From Selaginella kraussiana (taxonomy: Eukaryota; Streptophyta; Lycopodiopsida; Selaginellales; Selaginellaceae), in assembly GCA_001021135.1 (NCBI GenBank), contig LDJE01100722.1, positions 1 through 21,985 of the forward strand: DNA of 21,985 nucleotides, in the 5' to 3' direction. This document shows, piece by piece, positions 10,952 through 20,129 of this stretch (position 1 is the stretch's first letter; each line of letters opens with the position of its first letter). The position numbers and the translations under genes were made by a program. The notes below the pieces were generated by a model. The model made no database searches, was not told the DNA's origin, and saw nothing but the letters and a program-made list of their open reading frames with translations.

Positions 10952-13029
10952 ATGGCATCACGTTATTCAGCGGCTCCCAGTGGAACGTACCTGCCCCAAG
11001 TGCGTCCAAACGTCAGTTCTACTTCCATTGGCATTGGTTCAAAGCGAGTTGTATCATGCAATGGAAAGGCTCAGCCCAGCCGTTTGGTAGCATCCGCTAC
11101 CAGCAAAAGTTGCTCGGTCCATGTTGATGGCTTCAATGGATTTAATGGTTTCAATGGCTTTGATGGCTTCAATGGAGCTATTAGAAATTTCTCACTTTCT
11201 GGGGATTTTAACCCGGTTTTTAACTACGATGATAGTAGTACCATCAGTGTCGCTATCCTTGGTGCATCTGGAAATCTGGCCAAGAAGAAACTCTTTCCAG
11301 CCCTTTTCGCACTCTACCTTAAGGGGCATTTCCCACGGGTAATACATCTGGTTCTCCGTTTTTTTCCTGATGGTCTTGCATTTGGCAGCATTTCACCATT
11401 TTTGGCTATGGAAGGACCGAAATGACCAACGAGCAGCTGCGATCCATGATCAGGCCTACCTTAGCATGTAAATTTGAGAAAAGGTTGTCCATTTCAAATC
11501 CCGTACATGTTAATAACTTTATTTTAAAATCTACAGGGACGGATGTGAGTACAAGATTACACAGTTCTTGAAGCGCTGCTTCTACCAACATGGAAACTAT
11601 GATTCCGAGGAGCATTTTGAAGGCTTGGACAAAATGCTCAAGGAACACGAGGTGACTGTATTCTTCTCTTCCAAGAATGTGAACTGACGAATATGTTCCT
11701 CAGGGAGACAGAGTGGCAAACCGGCTGTTTCATCTATCGGTTCCTCCAAATGTTTTCCTTGACGTTGCCCGTTGCACAAGCACTTCAGCTGTTTCATCCA
11801 AAGGATGGACTCGTCTTATTGTTGAGAAACCATTTGGTCGGGATTCGAAGTCTTCTGCAGAGTTGACTAATGGTTTCCAGCAATATTTCATGGAAGATCA
11901 GATCTTTAGGTATCAATGTTTTATTAGTGTGTCGTCTTATACTGTGTTTTTCCAGAATAGATCATTACCTTGCCAAGAAAGTTGTAAAAAGTTTCTCAGC
12001 TTTGAGACGTCAAGGTTGGGCACTCGAAGATGTGTGGTCCAACAGGTACATAACCGACGTACAAATCGTTATGTCTGAGAACTTCGGAACAGAAGGCAGA
12101 GGAGGGTAAGTTATTACTTTCATGATTCTATAATTCATAAACCCTGCAGCTACTTTGATCAATACGGGATCATACGGGATGTAATGCAAAATCATTTGCT
12201 TCAAATGTTGGCCATCGTTGCCATAGAACCACCGGCTAGTATGAATGTCCAGGAGGTCACAAACGAAAAGGTGCTCTATATACATAACGTTTTTCTGAGC
12301 CCACCGTCATTTTCTGTCACAGGTAAAAGTTCTGCAGTGTGTGAGAAAACCAGACCTCGAGGACCTTGTTGTTGGACAATACACAAGCAATATGAAAGGA
12401 GACCCTGGATACACAGATGATCCAACCGTACCTGCAAACAGCACCACTCCAACATTTGCCTCTATAACTCTTTTCATCGACAACAGTCGCTGGAGCGGTG
12501 TCCCATTTATCATGAAGGCTGGCAAAGCGCTGAAAGAGACATGGTATGCATAATCGGACATCACGTTTATGCCTAACGCGTTTGTTTTATCAGTGCTGAA
12601 ATAAGAGTGCGGTTCAAGTACGATTTGGTACTCAATGAACTCCTTGTAAGGGTACAGCCGGATGGAGGTATTTTCTTGAAGTTAAACGACAACCTTCCAA
12701 CCATAGATTTATCGGACAGAAGGTAAGTTCCACTGGAATCCAGTGAATCCCATGACTCATTTTACGTTTCAATCATTGATAGGCCTGCTCCTGATCCCTA
12801 CGAGAGTCTTCTACTGGATGCCATCAGATGCAACCGAAACCTCTTTATACGCAACGATGAACTAGAGGCTGCCTGGGAAATCTTCACACCCTTATTGGAA
12901 GAGCTTGAGAAAAGAAAAGTGCGTCCACAAGTCTACCCCTATGGGAGCTTGGGACCTGTAGAAGCTGATAAGGTTTCTATCGGACATATTGCCAGACGGA
13001 GACCATCGTTCATTAAGATAGACTCATAA
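10952..13029 (+). CDS. Glucose-6-phosphate 1-dehydrogenase, plastid type, divergent
   Basis: The family oxidises glucose-6-phosphate with NADP+ in the first step of the oxidative pentose phosphate pathway. Nine exons (10952-11338, 11389-11483, 11537-11651, 11704-11909, 11956-12105, 12150-12270, 12323-12543, 12594-12722, 12783-13029) join with GT-AG introns of 44-60 bp into 556 residues. Residues 1-90 are Ser-rich, transit-peptide-like, with an FNG repeat (61-75). The NADP fingerprint is GASGNLA (104-110, usually GASGDLA). C156 and C164 match the redox-regulatory pair of plastid isoforms. EKPFGRD (240-246), the substrate nonapeptide RIDHYLAKK (268-276, usually RIDHYLGKE) and catalytic His333 in QNHLLQ are present. 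Odd points: the usual RFSN-like stretch after the nonapeptide is RRQG (285-288). Two segments of roughly 15 residues are missing, one around residues 440-445 and one before the [10 protein letters not shown] motif. The C-terminal tail also differs from the family. It may be a low-activity or regulatory isoform. Confidence 0.92.
11121..11176 (+). repeat. 9-bp tandem repeat in the G6PDH transit region
   Basis: About five near-perfect copies of a TTCAATGGN/TTTGATGGC-type 9-mer encode [16 protein letters not shown] (residues 60-75). It sits between the presumed transit peptide and the folded enzyme and has not shifted the frame, as expected for a 9-bp unit. It probably arose by slippage. Confidence 0.75.
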
Positions 13030-14018
13030 TCACAAAATACTGGTCCACGGCGTTTCAGACACTTTTGAAGACTTACCGAACTCCGAGTGCATTTTTCATT
13101 CCATATATTTAAACATTGTGACTCATTCATATATTTTGTTTCTTTCGGAATGCAATTGTAATATTTAAAATGCAAGACAATGAACGAACAATATTTAACA
13201 AGAAACGTGACCTGAGGAGATGTCCTAGTGCAAACCTGGAACAATTGAATGAATGACGGTTATACTGATGGTAGATTGCTAGAAAAAGAGAATGTGTCTG
13301 CAAGAGTGCACCTTGGTTTTACCTTGGTGTGCACAATGTGTGCACAATATATAGCCGTCGCTAATTCTCACTACAGGTGATGAGTTGCAAGCTACATATG
13401 GTATGCTGTTTTGCTTGTGTCCAAATCTTTGGTATTTTTCCGGGTAATTTTCCTTAGGCAAAGGTTGCATCTAGAGAAGACTTCGTTGAGCAAGAAAAAC
13501 TCGTCTTCAACGATCTATACCTGGTCATTCCGTCTCCACCTTAAACCATGAAATGTGGTTCACTCTTCCATGATGAGCACTATGAAAGTATAAGTCACAG
13601 TATATGCCAAGTTATTGTATTACTGCAATTTATATATTAAAATCTAGTTATTAGTTGTGTTGTAATGAATAAAAGAAATTTAGATTCACTATTTATTTTA
13701 CCTTGCTCATTCTGCTGCACCAAATTTGAAGAATGCATGTGCTCAAAATTATAAATTTCACTAGTTCATTGTCTTATGTATAATATATTTTTATATTAAA
13801 AGCTTATAATTTACTTGTCATATTTAACAATATCAATTACTAGACAAGTCAAAATAAATATTAAATCAAATAGCAGAATTTTAAACACACAATGGCAACA
13901 CTCAATATTTAAATATCATTTATTATCAAGGCACAGTCACACGCTAATCTGTCGTGTAAAGCATTTTTTTTCCAGAAAACTGGGTGACTCTTCCGACTGT
14001 TTTTTTGTCCCGAAACGT
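13030..14018. other. Convergent intergenic region, AT-rich
   Basis: The space between the 3' ends of G6PDH (plus) and the DUF1995 gene (minus) holds no gene I can support. It is strongly AT-rich from about 13600 to 13960. An AATAAA on the plus strand lies at 13668-13673, about 640 bases after the G6PDH stop, which is far for its poly(A) site. A minus-strand AATAAA (13919-13924) suits the DUF1995 gene. Confidence 0.5.
13919..13924 (-). terminator. Candidate poly(A) signal of the DUF1995 gene
   Basis: AATAAA on the minus strand, about 95 bases downstream of the DUF1995 stop codon, in AT-rich surroundings. The position is typical, but plants use loose signals, so this is only a candidate. Confidence 0.35.
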
Positions 14019-15137
14019 TCACTTCTGATTCATGGACTCTGAATTGAACTTAAGTTCTTGCATCATTCGAGCAAACCAGTTGGTGCTCCCTCCGGATGAC
14101 GCCTTGACCTCCTTGAGCAAGGCTTGAAGTTTCCCATAGCTGGGCTTTTCAGGCTGGATTGCTATGCACTCACTTTCGCCAGTCGAGCTCATTATGGCGA
14201 CCTGCAACACTCAGCTATCAATCAGTATTTACAAAACAGAAATTTCACACCTGCCAACTTCCCGGGTATCTCTTGAATAACTGGATCATCTCACCAGACA
14301 TCCTCATTCGCTGTAAAAAGTACACAACCTCAAATGTGCTTATAAACTCCTCATTCTTTCGTTTATTATCCCCAAATCCAAAGTCAGAAATAACCTAAGA
14401 GGAAAAAGACCAGCTAAATCCAAATAACAAGAAAAGTAAACCTGTCCTCCTCTCCATTGAGGGTTCATAAGGAGCAGTGGTCTGTTGCTGCTGGAAGACC
14501 GAAGGGCCTGAACAGTAGACAAGGATTCCGCAGTCGGGAACAGCACCAGCGCGACCTGGTAGACCAAACAACACTATAACCTCCTTCCGCAGTTTGCAGC
14601 CAGCAAGCAAGTACCTCGTCATTCTCCCAAACTCCAACAGCATCGCCATCATCAATCAGGTACTTTTTAAATGCTGCATTTTTATTATCTTCTGTGGTGA
14701 GTCCTGAGAGCAAAGATGTCACCAGAGGTACCGCTGCCTTGAACTGTTGTTGGATCCCTCCCTTCATACACGAGACTGATGGTAAGTATATGAACATAAA
14801 AGAAGCTTAAAAACCCTCAAATAAAAATCAAATAAAAAAACTTACTGGCCAATCATCCAAGTCGGTAGCACCGATTAAGGGAAGTGGCATTTCGAGCTGG
14901 AGGCGAGTTTTCCCAGCACCAAGTGCTTCTCTGCATGCAAGTCTTGCCTGTATACAAATACAAGAATACAAGAATGAAACTTGTGAGAAAACCTGAGAGA
15001 TGTTTTCTTCGAGTGTACTTGGGACGTAGTACTTCTACGAGGGTAATAATTTTAGAATTCAGCCTGTTATTGCAATTGGAAATCACCTTAACATTTGAGC
15101 ATGCTACAATGAAGCAGCCTCCTACGGCAGAAATCAT
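14019..15137 (-). CDS. DUF1995-domain protein (LPA3-like), probably plastid
   Basis: Seven exons (15137-15087, 15034-14993, 14947-14846, 14761-14615, 14555-14442, 14394-14251, 14201-14019) are joined by GT-AG introns of 45-84 bp, all phase 0, into 260 residues. Conserved features of the DUF1995 family are visible in order: YVPSTLEENISQ (20-31), a stretch ending RLQLEMPLP, DDWPGGIQQQF (about 62-72), ALVLFPTAE, LLMNPQWRGGQ (about 142-152), and YPGSWQ (195-200). The family includes Arabidopsis LPA3, a chloroplast factor in photosystem II assembly. That role is family knowledge, and this gene could be another DUF1995 member. Exon 1 (17 residues, MISAVGGCFIVACSNVK) is short for a transit peptide and is the weakest part of the model. 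The ATG lies only 75 bp below the stop of the upstream GT47 gene on the same strand. Confidence 0.85.
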
Positions 15138-15212
15138 AGCAACAAGCCCTACTCTCTTTGTAAACTACTTTGTATTTCCCCAAAAATAAACACATTAGCA
15201 CTGATTTTCAGC

Positions 15213-17013
15213 TCAAAGCAGAGCCTGAAGCCGCCAGTCGACGAACGTCCTGTTGTGCAGCCAAAATGTTTGTGGAGACTGATGAAAAACCCTCACTTTT
15301 CTTTGAAGCTCCCAGAGTATTCCCGTCATTGCTGAGCAACCCTGGGAATCTGGAGCACCGTAAATCCACAAGCACCTCACTTGTCTTCCACGAGCAATCA
15401 TTCTCTCGACCTCAACATCTGCATACGAAGTTAGGGTTTTCCAGATGATCAGCAACGTTCTTGCCTGGTATGGATCGCAAGTAGTGTATGAGGCTTGCAT
15501 CGATCCGACTCGACGGCCATTTGATGCTGAAGCTTCTGTAATCCAAGACATTCTGGAATGGAAGCTCGACCTCATCCGACAGCAACACGGGTACGCACTC
15601 CTGTACGTCAACAAAATCGGTTAAATCGAAATACCGGTTTAGGGTTAGGGTTTAGGGCTTGAACTTACCACGAAGAAAGACTCAAAAAACCTCAAGGTCC
15701 AGGACGATTCTCCACGAGGAGCAAGGCAAAACCTCGCGTTTCCAAGGTGCTTGTAGTAGTCCTTGCGTTCAAGCTTTTTTCTAGTGAAATCGAGCATTGG
15801 CACTTCGAGCTGTTGAGAAAATGAAAAAAAAACTTTAGTTTTTCTGAAGAAAAACAACCCACCTCATCCGGAAATTCTCGCGCCAGCTGCAGAAGACGAA
15901 GGCGTCCGGATTTCTCTTGAGGTCGGCCAAAGAAGTTCGCCAAATACATCCGCTCGCTCAAAGGAAGAGGCTTGGCGGCTCGGTGAATCGGCGAGTTTTT
16001 CAGAGGGATTTCGTTGTCTACGTTCCCGGGGATGATGATGTCCTTCCAAGTGTTGAATGCAGTGGTGTTTCGCTTGTCTGTTCTATCGCCCTGAGAAAAT
16101 ACGTAGTTTCAAATACAAATACGTACTTTGATCATTTAAAAGAAAGTGCGAATAAATGATACATACCTCCGGCGTAAGAAAGATGGAACGATTGAGATAA
16201 GTGTGCCATTGCTTGAACAAATGCGCACCAGCTCCACTGCATCATCGAAACTATTGCTCGTTAAAATCGCTTAAACGACGTGATTACGAACCTTGGGAAA
16301 ACAAATATGTGATCACGTCCACCAGAGCGCCGGAAGTAAGGCATCTGCTCCAAAATCTGACATTTTTACAATCAGTAAATGACCGAAAACACGTATTTTT
16401 TCTTACCCGGATGTATTTCGCAGTGATCTCCTTGTCTGTGAGGCCGCCCTTCATACGTACACACTTGACGTAACAGGGGACGAAGAACAGCTGCGCCTCG
16501 TCCTTGCTGAAGGTTCGGAACTTTGAATCCAGAAGCAGCTTGTGGATCTTCACCTGTATTGCAAAATAACAATAAATACAACTAAACAAATTAATAAAAA
16601 TTATTACCTGTGTACCCCACTGCCCTTTGACGCAATCCTCAGGGCTAATGGTATGATCGCGGCCTTGAAGCAGCTCCTGAAGACCATCGATCTCCGTTTC
16701 CTCGTATACGTAGATACGAAGGCCCAGACGAGTACCGTAGCCCTGCTCTGGCCAGTGGTTGTGTCCGAAGACATCGCCAAAGTCACCAAAGTTTTCGTAT
16801 ACTTGATCACCGTTACTATACACGGAGACGTCATCGTGGTTACTGCATTGCGGGCCGTACCAGAGGCGGGTACCTGCAACGTAGTACATAAATACCTAGT
16901 CGAATGCTAGATCAGTACTTACAAACCAGGGTGGCGATAATAACTGCGATATATCGAGCGCCTTGATGGAACCATGAGGGTATTCTAGCTCCACGAACCT
17001 TGGAGGACGCCAT
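15213..17013 (-). CDS. GT47 exostosin-family glycosyltransferase
   Basis: This is a Golgi type II membrane glycosyltransferase acting on wall polysaccharide or glycoprotein (family role). Nine exons (17013-16923, 16873-16608, 16553-16407, 16356-16292, 16236-16167, 16090-15863, 15809-15669, 15600-15465, 15418-15213) give 449 residues. A signal anchor lies at about 20-31 (YIAVIIATLVC). The exostosin domain runs from LRIYVYE (82-88) through FRRSGGRDHIFVFPSGAG, a DKRNTTAFNTWKDIIIPGNV stretch, FCLAPRGESSWTLRFFESFF (316-335), ECVPVLLSDEVELPF and a C-terminal WELQRKVRVFHQSPQTFW. These motifs match the Arabidopsis At1g21480-type exostosin as I remember it. Introns are 46-76 bp. Eight are GT-AG, while intron 8 (15419-15464) must be GC-AG to keep frame. 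Intron 7 carries a telomere-type motif. The acceptor is unknown. Its ATG follows the twin-CX9C gene stop by 47 bp. Confidence 0.9.
15636..15657. repeat. Short interstitial telomere-type repeat in an intron
   Basis: The plus strand reads GGTTTAGGGTTAGGGTTTAGGG, that is, three units of plant TTTAGGG (the middle one lacking a T). It lies inside intron 7 (15601-15668) of the GT47 gene, just after the 5' splice site in the direction of transcription, where the RNA would carry CCCUAAA units. It may be a telo-box, a repair scar, or chance. Confidence 0.7.
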
Positions 17014-17060
17014 TCTAACCTATAACCTTACTACTACCGACGGTCTGAACGATGGTTGCT

Positions 17061-17315
17061 TCAGTTTCCCTGAAGAAGTGCGTCTGCTTCCTGTTGAACT
17101 AGCTTTGCGAGTTTGGTGCCTTCTAAACGCTTGAGAAAGCACGCCTGGTATGCGCTCCACTCTGTGTTGCATTCTGGAGCGGCTGTGGTTCCACTAGCAG
17201 CAGGAGAACTAGCAGCATTGGCAACGTAGACGTGTGAGTACCATCGATTGAAGCAGCGATCATAGGCGTTGCGCACAGCTTTGCATGGATCCGCCTCCGA
17301 CCTCATTGTCCTCAA
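17061..17315 (-). CDS. TRIAP1/Mdm35-like twin CX9C protein (mitochondrial intermembrane space)
   Basis: An intronless gene of 84 residues. Two CX9C motifs are exact: C11 to C21 and C49 to C59, as in Mia40-oxidised intermembrane-space proteins. DPCKAVRNAYDRCFNRWYS and a second helix ending in LKRLEG match the Mdm35/TRIAP1 (UPF0203) family. Those proteins escort PRELI/Ups lipid-transfer proteins that move phosphatidic acid between mitochondrial membranes. An Ala/Ser-rich loop of about 20 residues (32-46) sits between the helical hairpins. Met4 (17306) is an alternative start. The stop is only 47 bp before the ATG of the GT47 gene on the same strand, so the two share almost no intergenic space. 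Confidence 0.88.
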   Translation of the reverse strand: MRTMRSEADPCKAVRNAYDRCFNRWYSHVYVANAASSPAASGTTAAPECNTEWSAYQACFLKRLEGTKLAKLVQQEADALLQGN

Positions 17316-17816
17316 GAACCCTAATTCATACTATTGATTTTATTATTTTTAAATACATTACAGTCATAAACAACCATCAGCACTTTTTATCTAATATTTG
17401 GTGTAATATCTAAGATTTTTAATGAATTAGATAGATAGATAAGTTTATCATTGTTATGCGATCCAGATGTGATCACCGTGCGGAAACATTTATTATTATT
17501 TATTTGTTTGATTGTAAAGAATTTTAAAAACTAGAAATGCATTGTTGTTTTATGAAATGGATGCATATCCAAAGGACAGAAGTAAAGAAGTAAGAAGACC
17601 ATCTTGTAATGATTTTATTAAAACAAAATGGTCTTACTTGTGTTGTACCGGCGTGATTTATGTCATGCACTGTTTAAGAGGTCAAGGCCGCAAGTAGTCC
17701 CAACTGACCTTGAAACACATATGTTTAATTTACTTAATATGGGTGGAAAAATATGTGTCAGAATAACAAATAATTAACTGTATTGATTTATAATGCTGAA
17801 GAAAGCTCTGCAAGAG
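17316..17816. other. AT-rich intergenic region with an inverted repeat
   Basis: No gene. It holds the upstream region of the twin-CX9C gene, the 3' flank of the PPR gene, a GATA run near 17430, and an inverted repeat at 17588-17639 described separately. Confidence 0.5.
17588..17639. repeat. Inverted repeat of about 52 bp
   Basis: AAGTAAG-AAG-ACCATCTTGTAAT pairs with ATTAAAACAAAATGGTCTTACTT. Pairing is nearly complete apart from a 3-base bulge, one mismatch and small gaps, around a 6-base loop. It lies about 180 bp downstream of the PPR stop codon, so it could be transcribed in the PPR 3' UTR, or be a small MITE-like remnant. No target-site duplication was identified. Confidence 0.5.
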
Positions 17817-19898
17817 CTATGCTTGTACAAACATTTGAACTTCACCCAGTTCGTTGGTCCAAAAGCTCTCACTCGCTTTTTTCAGAGTTTGTAACTTGTT
17901 TTTCATGATCAACATCATCTCTTGTTCCATTCTCATGCCGACCCTGCCATATATGTGTGCCATCAACACATAACCAGCTGCAATCCTTCCATCTAAGCAC
18001 CTCCACGATTGAAATACCAACCTCCCTATTTCAACATTTTTCCATTTCCGACACGCCTCTAAAAGTGTTAACCACGCGACCTCATCCGGCCTGCAAGGCA
18101 TGCTCCTCAACAATGCCACGGACTCATCTAAACGATTAAAACGACTAAGAACATGTATAATGCAAGTGCAATGCTCAATAGTGGGAGTAAGTCTATACTT
18201 TAAGGACATCTCATTGAAATACTCCTTGGCCTTATCGACAAGACCAGCGTGGCTGCAACATGTGAAAATGCATAAGAATGTCACAAGGTCTGGTCGAAAA
18301 CCTACCTCTTGCATTTCTTCAAAGAGTCTAAACACTGTTGCAGCATCTCCTAAGCGACTATACCCTGCAAGCAGCGTGTTCCAAGTTCTCAAGTCCCTGG
18401 TTCTAGGGTTTAGGTCGAAGGTCCTTTGAGCTTCGGCCAAGTCCCCACACTTGGCATAGAAGTCCACCAAACACGTTACCACAATCACATTGCAACTTTC
18501 ACCGGATTCAAGTTCAGTGTTAATCGCTTCATGGATCTTGCAGCCCGATGCCAAAGCTCCCAGAGAGCCACAAGCTTTTAAAGCCGCAATGGATGTTCTA
18601 GAGTCAGGCACGAAACCTTGAGACCTCATTTTCGCATAGAGGTCAAGGGCAACGACTCCCTCTGCGTTCTCCGCATACCCAGATACGAGGGTGTTCCATG
18701 ACACAAGATCCGGGTGTTCCATGTCATCGAACACCTTCCTAGCTTCAACCATGCTCCCGCAGTTGGCATACATATCTATCAAATTGTTTTGAATCATCAT
18801 ACTCAAACGGCAGCCAAGTTCTCGATGGATCTTTCTTCCTTGGTCTAAACCTTCTCCTATGTCACCTGATATCAATGCTAGCGATGTGCAGGCCTTGAGA
18901 GCACCGACGAAGGTAATATCATCTGGCACAAAACCTTGAGACCTCATTTTGGTGTAGAAGTTTAGAGCCTTGAAACCTTCACCGTTTTCTGCATAGCCCA
19001 GGATGAGGGCATTCCATGAAAATGCATCTGGTTTTTGTACACCATCAAATACTTTCTGAGCATCCAACATGCTTCCACACTTGGCATACATATCAATAAG
19101 AGCATTTTGGACGTAGATATTTTCATGACAACCAATCTCTGAATGTATTTGCCTACCCCTATCTAGGCTTTTCACTCTCACAGCTGCCTTTAGAGCAGCC
19201 ACAAAGGTGAGAGAATCCGGTATAAAACCTCGAGACCTCATTTTATCATAGAGTTTCAAAGCAACAACGCCGTCCCCATTTTGCGCATACCCAAAAACGA
19301 GAGTATTCCAGGACACTGTGTCAAATCTTTTCATACTATCAAAAATCTGTTGAGCGTGAACCATGCTTCCGCAATTTGCATACATGTCTATCAAGGAGTT
19401 TTGTACATAAATATCGATGGAATACCCGATATCTAAATGTATTTTCTTCCCATATTCCAGACATTTAGCACTACTACAAGCTTTGAGAGCAGCGATGAAT
19501 GTTACAGAATCAGGCTTTAAGCCTTGAGTTCTCATCTTTGTATAGAGGTCCAGAGCAACCAGGCCGTCCCCATTCTCCGCATACGCTAAAATGATAGCAG
19601 TCCATGACACGACGTCGGGCTGGTCGATGGTGTCGAATACCTCACGGGCGTCAACCATGCTTCTGCATTTGGCATACAACTTCACCAGGGCGGTGGCAAC
19701 GTATATGCAGCTGCATGCTCCTGCCTTTACAGCTCGTGCATGTATCGCCCTCCCTCTTTGAAGGTTCCTTGTGGTGCTGCAGACCTTGAGCTCCGATAGT
19801 AGAATGTATCGTGTGCATGTTTCTAGAGATTTTATCCACCAAGTTGCACCGTGAGTTGCTTGCAACCATTGTCCATCTTGCAGCATCTCGTGGTCCAT
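17817..19898 (-). CDS. PLS-class pentatricopeptide repeat protein (E-type C terminus, no DYW)
   Basis: An intronless gene of 693 residues. PPR proteins of this class bind organellar RNA, usually to direct C-to-U editing. About five P-L-S triplets repeat every 95-105 residues with a shared core (DMYAxCGSMxxAxxVFD, SWNxLxxGYAENG, KMRSxGFxPD, ALKACxS) at about 66-150, 164-245, 261-345, 368-450 and 473-550. After that come an extended segment with IEHCTCIIHVLSRFNRLDES and an E-like region ending in SFWTNELGEVQMFVQA. No DYW deaminase domain follows, so editing would need a partner deaminase in trans. The repeats are unusually alike at DNA level, suggesting recent internal duplication. The N terminus (MDHEMLQDGQWLQATHGATW) is acidic and not an obvious transit peptide. 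Two broken partial copies lie at 21122-21511 and from 21821. Confidence 0.92.
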   Translation of the reverse strand: MDHEMLQDGQWLQATHGATWWIKSLETCTRYILLSELKVCSTTRNLQRGRAIHARAVKAGACSCIYVATALVKLYAKCRSMVDAREVFDTIDQPDVVSWTAIILAYAENGDGLVALDLYTKMRTQGLKPDSVTFIAALKACSSAKCLEYGKKIHLDIGYSIDIYVQNSLIDMYANCGSMVHAQQIFDSMKRFDTVSWNTLVFGYAQNGDGVVALKLYDKMRSRGFIPDSLTFVAALKAAVRVKSLDRGRQIHSEIGCHENIYVQNALIDMYAKCGSMLDAQKVFDGVQKPDAFSWNALILGYAENGEGFKALNFYTKMRSQGFVPDDITFVGALKACTSLALISGDIGEGLDQGRKIHRELGCRLSMMIQNNLIDMYANCGSMVEARKVFDDMEHPDLVSWNTLVSGYAENAEGVVALDLYAKMRSQGFVPDSRTSIAALKACGSLGALASGCKIHEAINTELESGESCNVIVVTCLVDFYAKCGDLAEAQRTFDLNPRTRDLRTWNTLLAGYSRLGDAATVFRLFEEMQEVGFRPDLVTFLCIFTCCSHAGLVDKAKEYFNEMSLKYRLTPTIEHCTCIIHVLSRFNRLDESVALLRSMPCRPDEVAWLTLLEACRKWKNVEIGRLVFQSWRCLDGRIAAGYVLMAHIYGRVGMRMEQEMMLIMKNKLQTLKKASESFWTNELGEVQMFVQA

Positions 19899-20129
19899 GT
19901 AGATGAGCAGCCGAGTTGGTTGACTGCTTCATTGTCAATGATTAGGCTCTCTTTGCAATTAAAAGTGGCATTTTAAAAATGGCTGAAAGAATTATCTGTG
20001 CCCATGTGTAAGGAGTACCTTATTGAGATCACGGAAGCTCCCATCTCTGGGCAATATCACTGAGCATATCAGCTCAGCTAAAGTAAAAACTCATTCTTTG
20101 TCCACAGAGGTACACAACGTAGTGGTCTG

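Noticed and set aside
14853-15137. A 94-codon minus-strand frame starting at the DUF1995 ATG.
   Set aside because: Only its first 17 codons are exon; the rest passes through introns and reads exons 2 and 3 out of frame relative to conserved DUF1995 motifs.
15213-15614. A 133-codon minus-strand frame across the GT47 3' end.
   Set aside because: Its last part is the true exon 9, but upstream it runs through the GC-AG intron and reads exon 8 in the wrong frame; the spliced model restores conserved GT47 motifs.
16284-16889. A 201-codon minus-strand frame starting MYYVAGTRLWYG.
   Set aside because: It reads through introns 1-3 of the GT47 gene that happen to keep or briefly extend the frame; splicing to the exon at 17013-16923 supplies the membrane anchor.
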